From CAYVUI01 sp964454745 (GTDB taxonomy: Bacteria > Planctomycetota > Phycisphaerae > Sedimentisphaerales > Anaerohalosphaeraceae), in assembly GCA_964454745.1 (NCBI GenBank), contig CAYVUI010000030.1, forward strand, positions 1 through 38,929: 38,929 nt of DNA. The letters are read 5' to 3'. The notes beneath the pieces were generated by a model. That model searched no databases and was not told where the DNA came from. It worked only from the letters and a program-made list of their open reading frames with translations. This document shows positions 18,201 through 26,487 of this stretch, piece after piece (the first letter of the stretch is position 1; each line of letters starts with the position of its first letter). The position numbers were made by a program, and so were the translations under genes.

Positions 18201-19603
18201 ATGGTTTGGCAGGTGATTTTTTGTGGAATAATGGCAGCGGAAATTTGAATATTATTTTTCCTGCGAATAAAACAACAAAAATCGAATCAAATTCTTTTAC
18301 TCCAAGCAATCGCATAAGAGCAGAAAATATCACCGTAGATTTCGTGCCAGATAGTTGTCAGGGTGACTCAGATAAAATCCAAACATCTTTGGAACATTAC
18401 ATGACAATTTACGGCTTGGAAATAACGGATGGAGATGAAACTTCTCCCCCATCGGAATATATTGCTGTCAATCATTTCGAGCAACTTAAGGGAACGGTGA
18501 AGCCTGACGGGGTAAAGGGGTATATGAGTTGGTCTAAGAACAGTGACAAAGTAAGTCTCTATTCATTGAGTGGGAAATTAGGCAAAGAATGGGTTAATAT
18601 CAATGCAAAGGATCAACCGAGTAATCAATTATATGATGTTGAAGTAACACCTCACTTTAAACCAGAAGGGCAAGAAAACACTCATGATTTTCCACCGGAA
18701 ATGATGACCGTGGTAAAAGTAGAATTCACTGAAGATCCGAATCAAAAATATGGTTTTGACAATTATACTGAAGATGTTCCTTGGAAGTCTCTGAGCAGTA
18801 GTGACCCTCAGGGGGATACAGTATATGTACTTGTAGATCCTCCCGGTGTAATTTCAAGAGGAGGAATCTATTTTATAGATCCCAATTCTTCCATAACAAT
18901 TACCGATCAACCACTAACAAACTCGCTGGGCAAGTTAACTCTTTTGGCATCGACATCCGGCGAATCCGAGATACAAGCCAATGTGAACAAACAAGACGGG
19001 AAAACGGCAGGACGTCTCAAGGTTGCTACCTATGATCCTAACCAGTTAACTATTGCTTCGATTATAGTACATGCTCCGGGCATTACAGTCAAACCCATTC
19101 CCTCTAACAGTGATATTCAAAAATATTTGAATGATATTTTTCGACAAGCTGTATTATCTGTGCAGGTTCAATATCCACCACAACCAGTTTTTACGCTTAA
19201 TTACGATTTGAATGGAGATGGATATTTAGATGTATATCAACCTGGATGGGGTAGATGGACTGATGAGATGAAAGTAGTGCGAGATAATGCAGGAAATGTG
19301 AACTATGATAGAAATCTTTTCTTTATGAGTAGAGGCATTACAGATGGGGGAGAAGTACCTGGGCCTAATTATGGTTTTTGTCCTGACTACAAGGGTAGAT
19401 ATATATTTGTATTTGTAAATCACCACTACCCTCATATACCTGGTCTTATTGAATATACCATAGCACACGAATTCGGGCATACTTTGTTAGGTTTAGATCA
19501 TTATTCCGGAGAAAAGACTAAAGAGAATTTGATGTGGGGAACAATATCCCCATCAGCAAGAAAGCTAAGTAAAAATCAATGGGATAAGATTCATAGCCCA
19601 TAA
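15257..19603 (+). CDS. Large exported transglutaminase-like / zinc-metalloprotease-like protein
   Basis: 1,448 aa from the ATG at 15257, chosen because AAAAGGAG lies 6 nt upstream and a signal peptide follows (FLYLLGCFIFLGIPI). Residues about 40-190 are helical. About 225-390 is a transglutaminase-like fold: RQRCGNDYDLASLTIALLRA (C288), KVWVEAYV, WVPLDPSFK (D382); the usual histidine before WVE is replaced by P-K, so the triad looks incomplete. The middle (400-1290) consists of beta-rich, Ig-like segments. The C-terminus has IAHEFGHTLLGLDHYSG (H1404, E1405, H1408, H1415) and a likely Met-turn NLMWG (M1426), typical of zincin proteases but with one extra residue before the glycine. It is followed after 29 nt by the next gene, a probable operon. 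Confidence 0.8.
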   Translation: MLSSSRHKHRIKTSFLYLLGCFIFLGIPIHLPDTLQAKQREPFMNSRRFNNAETPALENGYDLQLQLVNLAAEVNETLAVMEESLIHGLHIRKERIALVKLRIQLASLNKKIYQYYMKVQQHCEENHLPYIAFQRVNNSLDNYNTTRNTIIQAMNIVLNRNKQYDFPLIARIRKSREILDGIQIKVEPDLDKSKPATLEKRRLQDVQPIAFDPNISTVNVTIAAAVEPPVMSDLLETMGVQITDEIIAEANKLGHSPLVIYEYVRNQFEFQPYYGSRKGSTETLRQRCGNDYDLASLTIALLRASGIEARYATGTVQMPVEHVTSWLGVDDPYVAWSILSTLGFEGTRINDDGTLVALRCPKVWVEAYVSRGRAGKAWVPLDPSFKLHEIDPGMDIPALMSFDAQGFIDEYVTPTDPAVVLPREETVLELFRQEIADYLALNDPNETVESVKRTQEIIPEDLGLLPASLPYKVISRDASFSEIPADKVYQIRIHLYQGGTLIDRTYELPEIAGERITISWEGATPSDVSIIESYGALLGTPPNLVDIKPVLKIGGQIEAVGAFSVGAGTKATCDIHFMPAVNGSMPQNPIPLVQNEMICGDYKTICLAVHGTSNPLFRPTDANDTEDFIAKLRYATGIGYLQKCIDTENELGALFGVKVVNDVDCAIIQDQIPVTLLGGNPDSWEWKGLRIDADRKFTGNWRVDSLEPPCGPEDKAVNLLAGTDSSVFEHKTFENDMYHESVSTLKVLQLAFDQGIPIYERWNSTTLPAGITLPVEIQNAIISAIASGNVVTFPAHEITHYNWTGTGYIDVNPCNGAAAYILTDDLSGGSTVDTWEDPIFWWGPAKEWIEGDIETPKADSPNEPEALFPKTCRDNLVFLYKLRVKFKNQDNYTDWIWYRHEYHPPYLMQPDHYTLKVGDKSPPSVDANPQGSSNENERKITIYDVEIRGEGDSDPPQYIPVEPNDPQMLPISESFEAKVIPDGLAGDFLWNNGSGNLNIIFPANKTTKIESNSFTPSNRIRAENITVDFVPDSCQGDSDKIQTSLEHYMTIYGLEITDGDETSPPSEYIAVNHFEQLKGTVKPDGVKGYMSWSKNSDKVSLYSLSGKLGKEWVNINAKDQPSNQLYDVEVTPHFKPEGQENTHDFPPEMMTVVKVEFTEDPNQKYGFDNYTEDVPWKSLSSSDPQGDTVYVLVDPPGVISRGGIYFIDPNSSITITDQPLTNSLGKLTLLASTSGESEIQANVNKQDGKTAGRLKVATYDPNQLTIASIIVHAPGITVKPIPSNSDIQKYLNDIFRQAVLSVQVQYPPQPVFTLNYDLNGDGYLDVYQPGWGRWTDEMKVVRDNAGNVNYDRNLFFMSRGITDGGEVPGPNYGFCPDYKGRYIFVFVNHHYPHIPGLIEYTIAHEFGHTLLGLDHYSGEKTKENLMWGTISPSARKLSKNQWDKIHSP

Positions 19604-19632
19604 ATCCAGTTAAAGTTTAAAGGCGATGAAAA

Positions 19633-22155
19633 ATGTCAATGAATATATATAAAATAATCTCCTGTCTTGTTTTCATTCATAATTTTTTTCATTCTGTATG
19701 TGGCGCTACAGATGGCTTACAGTGGCTTCAATCTAACCAGAATTACTCTGGCTCTTGGGGAAGTGAATGGCAGTTTGCAGATACCTGTGATGTACTTCAT
19801 ACGCTACGTGAAGTTGCTCCCGATTCTAACTCGATTCAGCCGGGACTAGAATGGTTGGCATATGAATATGCTCCAAACCTGGAATTTCTATCACGCCAGA
19901 TCATTGCTTTGGCCGGGGTTGCTGATTATGAAGTTATCACTGATTCGCTGGTCGATGAACTGCTTCTGAGTCGTAATGAATCAACGACAACGCTTATTCC
20001 CAACTGGCCGGAAGGCGGCTGGGGACTCGATATCGGCTACGAAACCGACTGTATGACGACGGCAATGGCTTTGCTGGCCTGCGACGCAGTTGGTTTAAAT
20101 GCCGGGTTGGGAACATGGGACCGAGTTTTGACTGCCGGTCAGTTTGAAACATATGAACTGGATATCCCCCAAGACGCCATTAATGTTAAGGTGCTTATTG
20201 AAACGGATGCCAGCGTATATCTTTCTATGAAGGAAGGTTCTCCACCGACGCTTGATGATCCCTGGGCCACATTAAATCCAGGTTATTGGTTATTTGTTTT
20301 CCCTGATAACGGGTTGCCGTTTACTCCGGGACACAATTACATAACCGTTGAAAGTGTTGACTCGGCCCTTACGTATTCAATGCATGTCTCTTATGAAACC
20401 CCTACCTGGGATACACGCATGTTCTGGGATCCTGGCAATACTCTTGGACAGGGATACGGACCTTTCGAGGATGCATTTAATTACCTGATGGAGGCTCAAA
20501 ACGGTGACGGCGGCTGGGGCTTGCAGCGAGGCGTAAGTACAGACCTGTATACCACTGTCCACGTATTGCAGGCCCTGCAGGCGTATACGCATTACGAAAA
20601 CAAACCAGAGCTTGCCGCGGGTATGACCTGGCTGCGATCCCAGCAGTTTGGCGATGGTTCATTTGGGTATGCTGATATTGGCGAAGTGATTGAGACTGCA
20701 TTAGCTGCTTCGGTTTTGATTAAAGACGATGGCTATCCCTTCCAGACAGATACACTCAATGCAATCTCTTATCTGGAAAATACACAGCAGCCAAACGGTT
20801 CATGGAACGATGAACCTTATGATACCGCTTTGGCAGCATTGTCTATTGACAGTTTGAATCAAATCCCCGTCGCAGATGCTGGCTCGGATCAGTGGTTGAT
20901 TGATACAGACACAAATCTTGTCGAATCAGTGACATTGGATGCTTCGGCGTCGACCGATATTGATGGCTCAATCATTTCATACGTTTGGACGGAAAATGGT
21001 CAAACGGTTGCGACTGGAATTAATCCTACAATTGAATTTAGAACCGGCACACACAATCTGACCCTGACTGTAACCGACGACGGCGGCAAAACAGCCATGG
21101 ATTCCGTTGAGATCAAGATCACCCCCCAACCGCAAGTCTTTTATTCAGAGAACATGGATACCGATCCCGAATGGACAACACAGGGGCAATGGGCTTGGGG
21201 ACAGCCGATCGGACAAGGGGGCGGCTATGGTGACCTTGATCCAGTTTCGGGCTACACTGGTTCAAATGTTTATGGGTATAATCTGGCAGGTCCCTACACA
21301 GATAATATGTCTGAGATGTATTTAACAACCACCATAATAGACTGTTCTGGGTATAGTGATGTACAGTTCAGCTTTTACCGATGGTTGAACGTTCAAAATT
21401 CACCCTGGGATAATGCAACAGTGCAGGTTACAACGACTCCGCTTGATCCGGGCAGTTGGGTAACAGTTTATCAAAATCCAACCGATGCTCCGGGTGGCTG
21501 GCTTTATGAAAATGCATGGTCTAAGCACACGTATAATATTTCTTCAATTGCTGATAATCAGGCAGAGGTGTATATACGTTGGTGTATGGGCTCTACAGAT
21601 GGAATGTATGCAATGGCCGGCTGGAACATTGATGATGTTGAGATGACAGGTGCTCAAGGGCCTCCCGGAAGTCCTTCTATCCCTGATCTCCTCGCTGTAG
21701 ATGACTCAGGGGTATCAGATTCTGACGACATTACAGGTGTCGATAATCCCAGAATTGATATCTATGTGAGCGATCCGAATTTGATGTTTGTGGAAGTTTA
21801 CAATGACGATGTCTTACTGGGACAGGCAACCCAACAGTCAACCTATCAATGGCAGTACCAACTTCAGGCAGCACAATTGAGTATTGGTGAAAATCAAATC
21901 TCAGCCATCGCGGCTGGATTGGGTGGTTTTTCTGAAATGTCTTCTCCATTGCTCTTGAACTATAAGCCGCATTCACTTGTTTCAGATTTTAACAACGATG
22001 GCATAACAAACATAATTGATCTGGTTTCGTTTTCTTCGGCATGGTTAACCAGCAATTCGAAATACGATATCTCGAATCCTGTGGATGGAATAGTCAATCT
22101 CCCGGACTTTTGGGGGATTGCGCAGCAATGGCAACAAACAGAATTATGGTGGTAA
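19633..22155 (+). CDS. Secreted alpha/alpha-toroid (terpene-cyclase fold) / PKD / dockerin protein
   Basis: 840 aa. Signal peptide 1-24 (CLVFIHNFFHSVCG). Repeats of the squalene-cyclase/prenyltransferase-like toroid surround residues 25-155 and 275-415 (QNYSGSWGSEW, MEAQNGDGGWGLQRG, LRSQQFGDGSFGYADI, NTQQPNGSWND). Between them lies a PPC-like beta domain (FETYELDIPQDAINVKVLIE). Then come a PKD domain (about 415-500, DAGSDQWL, DASASTDIDGSIISYVW), a MAM/jelly-roll-like segment (505-690), an Ig-like segment and a dockerin pair (SDFNNDGITNIIDLVSF, DGIVNLPDFWGIAQQW). The cyclase catalytic aspartates are not evident, so a binding role is likelier than catalysis. The ribosome site is weak (AAAGGCG), consistent with coupling to the preceding gene. 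Confidence 0.82.
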   Translation: MSMNIYKIISCLVFIHNFFHSVCGATDGLQWLQSNQNYSGSWGSEWQFADTCDVLHTLREVAPDSNSIQPGLEWLAYEYAPNLEFLSRQIIALAGVADYEVITDSLVDELLLSRNESTTTLIPNWPEGGWGLDIGYETDCMTTAMALLACDAVGLNAGLGTWDRVLTAGQFETYELDIPQDAINVKVLIETDASVYLSMKEGSPPTLDDPWATLNPGYWLFVFPDNGLPFTPGHNYITVESVDSALTYSMHVSYETPTWDTRMFWDPGNTLGQGYGPFEDAFNYLMEAQNGDGGWGLQRGVSTDLYTTVHVLQALQAYTHYENKPELAAGMTWLRSQQFGDGSFGYADIGEVIETALAASVLIKDDGYPFQTDTLNAISYLENTQQPNGSWNDEPYDTALAALSIDSLNQIPVADAGSDQWLIDTDTNLVESVTLDASASTDIDGSIISYVWTENGQTVATGINPTIEFRTGTHNLTLTVTDDGGKTAMDSVEIKITPQPQVFYSENMDTDPEWTTQGQWAWGQPIGQGGGYGDLDPVSGYTGSNVYGYNLAGPYTDNMSEMYLTTTIIDCSGYSDVQFSFYRWLNVQNSPWDNATVQVTTTPLDPGSWVTVYQNPTDAPGGWLYENAWSKHTYNISSIADNQAEVYIRWCMGSTDGMYAMAGWNIDDVEMTGAQGPPGSPSIPDLLAVDDSGVSDSDDITGVDNPRIDIYVSDPNLMFVEVYNDDVLLGQATQQSTYQWQYQLQAAQLSIGENQISAIAAGLGGFSEMSSPLLLNYKPHSLVSDFNNDGITNIIDLVSFSSAWLTSNSKYDISNPVDGIVNLPDFWGIAQQWQQTELWW

Positions 22156-22237
22156 GATTACTCACCGAATTTGAACAGCCATTTGTATTTTTTTAGCTAT
22201 ATTCCTGGCGGATTTTACAAAGCTGGAATTGTTATCT

Positions 22238-23895
22238 GAAAAAGGCCGAAGTCTGGATTGACTCCGGCCTTTTCGAACAAATGGTCATTACGGTTTTTGG
22301 TTATTGAGAATCTCCATACTTGAAGTAGTTCTTGCGGAAGATGACGAAATCAGCAAAGTTAACCACACCGTTGCCGTCCGCATCAATACAGTCACAGATA
22401 CTGTTCGTAGCCACTTCCTTCAAATAGCAGCCTTTCAGTAAAGCAAAGTCGAGGATGTTTACCGTATTGGAATTATTGAAATCTCCGCCCTTGAGGAAGT
22501 GAGTCCCCGTGAAGTTCGCATTCACCACCTGGCCGTTGCCATCCAGTGTCAGTCCGGTCAGTTTCCGACGCAGATGCGAACAGGTTTTGGCACTTAACCC
22601 CGTAACCCCATCCGGAACATCCGTTAATACATAGGGAACCTGAGGGACCAGGGGCGGCAGAATTCGAGCTGGAAAATGTATTGTCATCGTCCAGCTTTCT
22701 GTATTGGAACCAGTGGCTATGAAAACAACTTCTTTATCAAGCCCGGCTGCCATGGGATGCAGTTCCTCGAGTTCAATCAAGCCCGAGATCTGGTTCTTGT
22801 TGATCGAGAACGTATCTACCTTCGGATCTGCAATATTGCCTGCCGTATCCATTAAGCCGATGACATTTATCGCTGCGATGCCGTTGGCTGTAGTGGGTGT
22901 AACCTCAATGCTGTACTGGTAGGCATCCGGACCGTTTGGACCAACATACGTGACCGTAAACGGACTGGCATCGGCATCCTGTACCTCCACAACCGGAGGT
23001 GCGGCCACACCACAGAGATTATCCGAGGTGGTAACCTCGATCAGCACAGTACCTTGTACCGCGTTTGGCTTAAATGGAGCCGGAGTCAGGTCTGCTCCGC
23101 CATCCTGGGTGGCCGTGATATTGACGACTTCCGGTGCCAGACTGTCAATACAGAAATCCGCCACAGAGAATCCTTCGCCGATATTGCCTGCACAGTCTGA
23201 GACCGAGACTCTCAGGACCGCACCGCAGAGGTTAATCTCCGGCACATCCCAGAGGTAGGAACCATCGTTTCGTTCATTCTCAGCGATGAGAACCCACTGA
23301 TTGCCATCGTAATACTCCAGTGTAACCGCATCCTGGGGGAAGCAATCATTTTCGTCGACCGCGACCCAAATCAGTTCAAATGGTGAACCGCCCGGGATGC
23401 ACTGTTCCTGGAGGAAAGATCGGACATCCACAACCGGAGGAGTACCGTCAATAACAATATCCTGGCTGTCCCGCTTATTGGGATAGACGGGATTGGCAAA
23501 GATATCGGCAAAGATGGTTTCCTCAACATCGCTGACATCCGGACGGAAGATCATCTGGGTGATACCTTCCGTTCCATTGGAAGTCAGTTCAATCTTGGCC
23601 ACGGTACCGTCTTCCTGGGTGCCTTCGTAGAGTTCATCGAGATGGATACCCACGGCAACATCCATGTCTCCTTCCACGGTCCAGATGTTGTAAATCAGCT
23701 CATCCCAGGGATAACCGCCTGCGACGACCACCGGAGAACCGGCGCCGCTGGGCTCCGAGACGAAGTAGGTAGAGTCAAAGTTCATCACTGCCTGGCATCC
23801 GTAGACCGGCTGCATCAAGCATAGTGCATTCATATCAATCAAGACGGAATCATGCGGCTGGATGTAGATCGGATCCGGACCCGTACCGGTATCCA
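22238..23895. repeat. Copy B of the 1,658-bp direct repeat
   Basis: Matches 10619-12276 throughout, in the same orientation. It covers the terminator and the last 531 codons of the toroid/PKD giant. The copies are separated by about 10 kb, so recombination between them would delete or duplicate everything from the VWA head to the toroid-PKD gene. Confidence 0.95.
22239..22273. terminator. Bidirectional Rho-independent terminator, copy B
   Basis: Same 10-bp hairpin as copy A. Here it lies between two convergent genes (plus-strand gene ending 22155 and minus-strand gene ending 22301) and has A and T runs on both sides, so it can serve both. Confidence 0.85.
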
Positions 23896-26398
23896 ACTCC
23901 AGATTGTTTGCACATTCTGCGATAATAATACGGACCAGTGAAGTACAGGAATCTCCATGATTATCAGTGACCCTGACTTTCGCAAAATGTTCACCTTCCA
24001 ACTCACTTACAAATTCGGCTGTCGGGTTATTGCCATCGTCAAAATCTCCGTCATCGTCAATATCCCATTCAAACGAGATCGTATCCATTGGATCATCGTC
24101 ATAAGAACAGGAGGCATCCAGCGTAACAGGTTGATTGGGATAGGTTTGATACTCTTCACGGCAGAAGACACAAACCGGAGCGTGATTTTCAATATATACC
24201 TGACAGCTATCTACATCTGAACAAGATGAAAATTCACCTTCTGCATCTGTTACACGTAAAGAGATGGTTCCTGTATAAGTAGTGTTCCAGGTAAACTGTG
24301 TTACCATTCCGAGTCCATCGCTTGGCTGGCCGAAGCAGTCATCATCTTCAGCTCCAAATAAACCATCATTATCGAAATCCCATTCATAGAGTACGATCTC
24401 ATTATCAGGGTCATAGGACTGAGACCCATCAAATTGAACCGGCACACCTACCCAGCCGTGATAATCTCCCTTCTGAGGATGAGGGACCGAGGTAGGACAG
24501 TGTGGCGGAGGATGAATGGATACCGCACACACCTGTATATCATCCTTGGGGCCATCCGGATTATCGTCAGTGACACGCAGTGCCACATAATAGATCTGTT
24601 CATTTGGAAAACCACCAGCAATGATAACATTCTCTCCGACCGCATCTGTCTGGAAGCTTTCCGGATTTAACTCTAAATCAGGTGCACAGTCAAAATCCCA
24701 TTCGTAAAAAACAATTTTTCGCTTGTCATCAAGATGATAAGATTTACTTCCATCTAATGGGATATCCTGATTCTGCTGCCAATGCTGGTCCTCACAGTTG
24801 TCAATAACCGCTACAGGTTCCTGGTAAAGTACTTTTTCTGAAAGGATGGATACTCTCCAACCAGTACAAAATGCATCATACACAGGATTTGGACTTGAGA
24901 TATCATCCCAGCTGCCATCATTTTGCTGAGTTGAAACAATATAGTTTGCGATACCCTGATATGCCTGACCCGGCAATGTGTTGAACCAGTGAAATTTATT
25001 ACCTGTTTGTGTTTCATTGTTATAGTCATATTGAGTCACAAAATTCAGATCTGGAATAATCATTCCCTTCATCACGGCATACATTGCATAGCTGTTGCCT
25101 AAAAGGCGGGAATCATCCCAGCCGGTGCCCGTATCATTCCAGTGGCGATAAATGTAGCCAATTGCAGCCTCAATTCGTGGATCATCAACCGGTGTACCCA
25201 GGAAATGATGACATATCAAGCCGGCTCCCTGTTTTGTTGTGTTATACATTGTCGAAACCCAGGGGACATGATAGGCAAAAGCACCATTATCAGCATTTTT
25301 TTGCATATTTTGGCAGTTATTTAGATATATTTCTAATTCGGATCGTACAAAATCCGGGACCTGGATATATTCCGGCATATATTTTTCCGCAGCAAAGATG
25401 CCCAGCGCTGGCCACTGTGTTGTGGACATATCTGCGTTGTCGTAATTTGCATAATATCGCCAGCCTCCTCTCGGCCAGCTTGAATCGCACTGACCCCAGG
25501 CAAAGAAATCGACCATATCCTGAAGAATTTCCTTGAGAGTTCGGCCATAAACATAATTACGTCCTACAGGAGCGGCATAGTTGGGAGCGTCCGTACTGGC
25601 CAGAGCGACCATGCAAATACCTCCAAGATAAGTTTGTCGCCCATCAGTTGAACTGCTGCCTCGATTTGTAACTAAACCGATACCATTTGGATTTCCAATC
25701 GGCCCCAGATCCGGATTACCTGCTGGCTCAACGCCGATACCATATGAATATGTGTGATAAAGTAGGTAATTTAAAGCCAGCCGAACGGTTTCTACATAGG
25801 GATCATCATCATAGATATCGTTAGGTGTCACTTCATTGTTGCAGAATGCATTCAAGGCTGTACCTGTTGCCCCCAGTGGATATCCGCCCGGATCATTCCA
25901 GTATCCGTATTTCTGACCGTATCCCGGAGCTCCTGCAGCAAAGGTACTTCGAACAATGTTTTTATGCAGATACCACAATCCTTCATCAATCGCCATATCC
26001 ACGCGAACCTTCAAATGGCTGGGGATTGTTAAATCGGTTGATTCAAGAATTCGGATTTTGTAAGTATCGCTGTCCGTCTGGGCTCCATTTCGTACCCAAA
26101 GTGTTGCATTGAATTTTGTTCCGATTCCCCCGGAGTATATGTGATCAGCTTCCAGGTTGTAAGGATTACCGATAGCCATCCATCCGGTTTCATTACCGTC
26201 CCCGAAGACCCACTTGTATTCAGTGGCCGTACCTCTGGAAATACCTTTGAGGGTAACTTGTGCACCATCATAGGTGCTGTGATACAAGTTCTGATCATTC
26301 TTCCATGGCACACAAATTGCCTCGGGATCAGCGGCAAAGCCAGCTGCGCTGAATACAAATACCAACAAAAATATAATACACCTAGACATAGTTTCCAT
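22301..26398 (-). CDS. Giant secreted toroid / PKD / cohesin-like / dockerin protein
   Basis: 1,365 aa from the ATG at 26398, which has AAAGGAG 7 nt upstream and opens directly on a signal peptide (CIIFLLVFVFSAAGFA). The frame is open 15 codons further, but without a ribosome site. A PKD-like domain (about 30-120, YKWVFGDGNETGW) is followed by an alpha/alpha-toroid region (about 125-540, GGWRYYANYDNADMSTTQW, VSTQQNDGSWDD). Next come about three PKD domains (545-825; YEWDFDNDG, SFEWDIDDDGDFDDG). From residue 835 the protein is identical to the VWA giant: cohesin-like domain, Ig-like domains and a dockerin pair. It forms a two-gene operon behind the WRGQ-dockerin gene. Probable extracellular scaffold or binding protein. 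Confidence 0.88.
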   Translation of the reverse strand: METMSRCIIFLLVFVFSAAGFAADPEAICVPWKNDQNLYHSTYDGAQVTLKGISRGTATEYKWVFGDGNETGWMAIGNPYNLEADHIYSGGIGTKFNATLWVRNGAQTDSDTYKIRILESTDLTIPSHLKVRVDMAIDEGLWYLHKNIVRSTFAAGAPGYGQKYGYWNDPGGYPLGATGTALNAFCNNEVTPNDIYDDDPYVETVRLALNYLLYHTYSYGIGVEPAGNPDLGPIGNPNGIGLVTNRGSSSTDGRQTYLGGICMVALASTDAPNYAAPVGRNYVYGRTLKEILQDMVDFFAWGQCDSSWPRGGWRYYANYDNADMSTTQWPALGIFAAEKYMPEYIQVPDFVRSELEIYLNNCQNMQKNADNGAFAYHVPWVSTMYNTTKQGAGLICHHFLGTPVDDPRIEAAIGYIYRHWNDTGTGWDDSRLLGNSYAMYAVMKGMIIPDLNFVTQYDYNNETQTGNKFHWFNTLPGQAYQGIANYIVSTQQNDGSWDDISSPNPVYDAFCTGWRVSILSEKVLYQEPVAVIDNCEDQHWQQNQDIPLDGSKSYHLDDKRKIVFYEWDFDCAPDLELNPESFQTDAVGENVIIAGGFPNEQIYYVALRVTDDNPDGPKDDIQVCAVSIHPPPHCPTSVPHPQKGDYHGWVGVPVQFDGSQSYDPDNEIVLYEWDFDNDGLFGAEDDDCFGQPSDGLGMVTQFTWNTTYTGTISLRVTDAEGEFSSCSDVDSCQVYIENHAPVCVFCREEYQTYPNQPVTLDASCSYDDDPMDTISFEWDIDDDGDFDDGNNPTAEFVSELEGEHFAKVRVTDNHGDSCTSLVRIIIAECANNLELDTGTGPDPIYIQPHDSVLIDMNALCLMQPVYGCQAVMNFDSTYFVSEPSGAGSPVVVAGGYPWDELIYNIWTVEGDMDVAVGIHLDELYEGTQEDGTVAKIELTSNGTEGITQMIFRPDVSDVEETIFADIFANPVYPNKRDSQDIVIDGTPPVVDVRSFLQEQCIPGGSPFELIWVAVDENDCFPQDAVTLEYYDGNQWVLIAENERNDGSYLWDVPEINLCGAVLRVSVSDCAGNIGEGFSVADFCIDSLAPEVVNITATQDGGADLTPAPFKPNAVQGTVLIEVTTSDNLCGVAAPPVVEVQDADASPFTVTYVGPNGPDAYQYSIEVTPTTANGIAAINVIGLMDTAGNIADPKVDTFSINKNQISGLIELEELHPMAAGLDKEVVFIATGSNTESWTMTIHFPARILPPLVPQVPYVLTDVPDGVTGLSAKTCSHLRRKLTGLTLDGNGQVVNANFTGTHFLKGGDFNNSNTVNILDFALLKGCYLKEVATNSICDCIDADGNGVVNFADFVIFRKNYFKYGDSQ

Positions 26399-26484
26399 TG
26401 TTTTCTCCTTTCGTTCCATTTCGCTTGATACTTCTACTTGCAATCTATGATTAACTATCTGTGCCGAAAAAATTTAAAGTCTGC
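26396..26484. repeat. Start-proximal 89-bp block, copy B
   Basis: Matches 14489-14577 at 88 of 89 positions. It contains the ribosome site and start codon of the giant gene and ends just short of the stop codon of the upstream gene. Confidence 0.9.
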
Positions 26485-26487
26485 TTG

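Noticed and set aside
10619..23895. Composite transposon bounded by the 1,658-bp repeats
   Set aside because: The repeats contain no transposase or terminal inverted repeats; they are coding sequence of a surface protein.
25084..25536. 150-codon plus-strand frame within the toroid/PKD giant
   Set aside because: Opposite strand of a well-supported gene; composition (many Cys, His, Pro, Tyr) and lack of a start site show it is a shadow.
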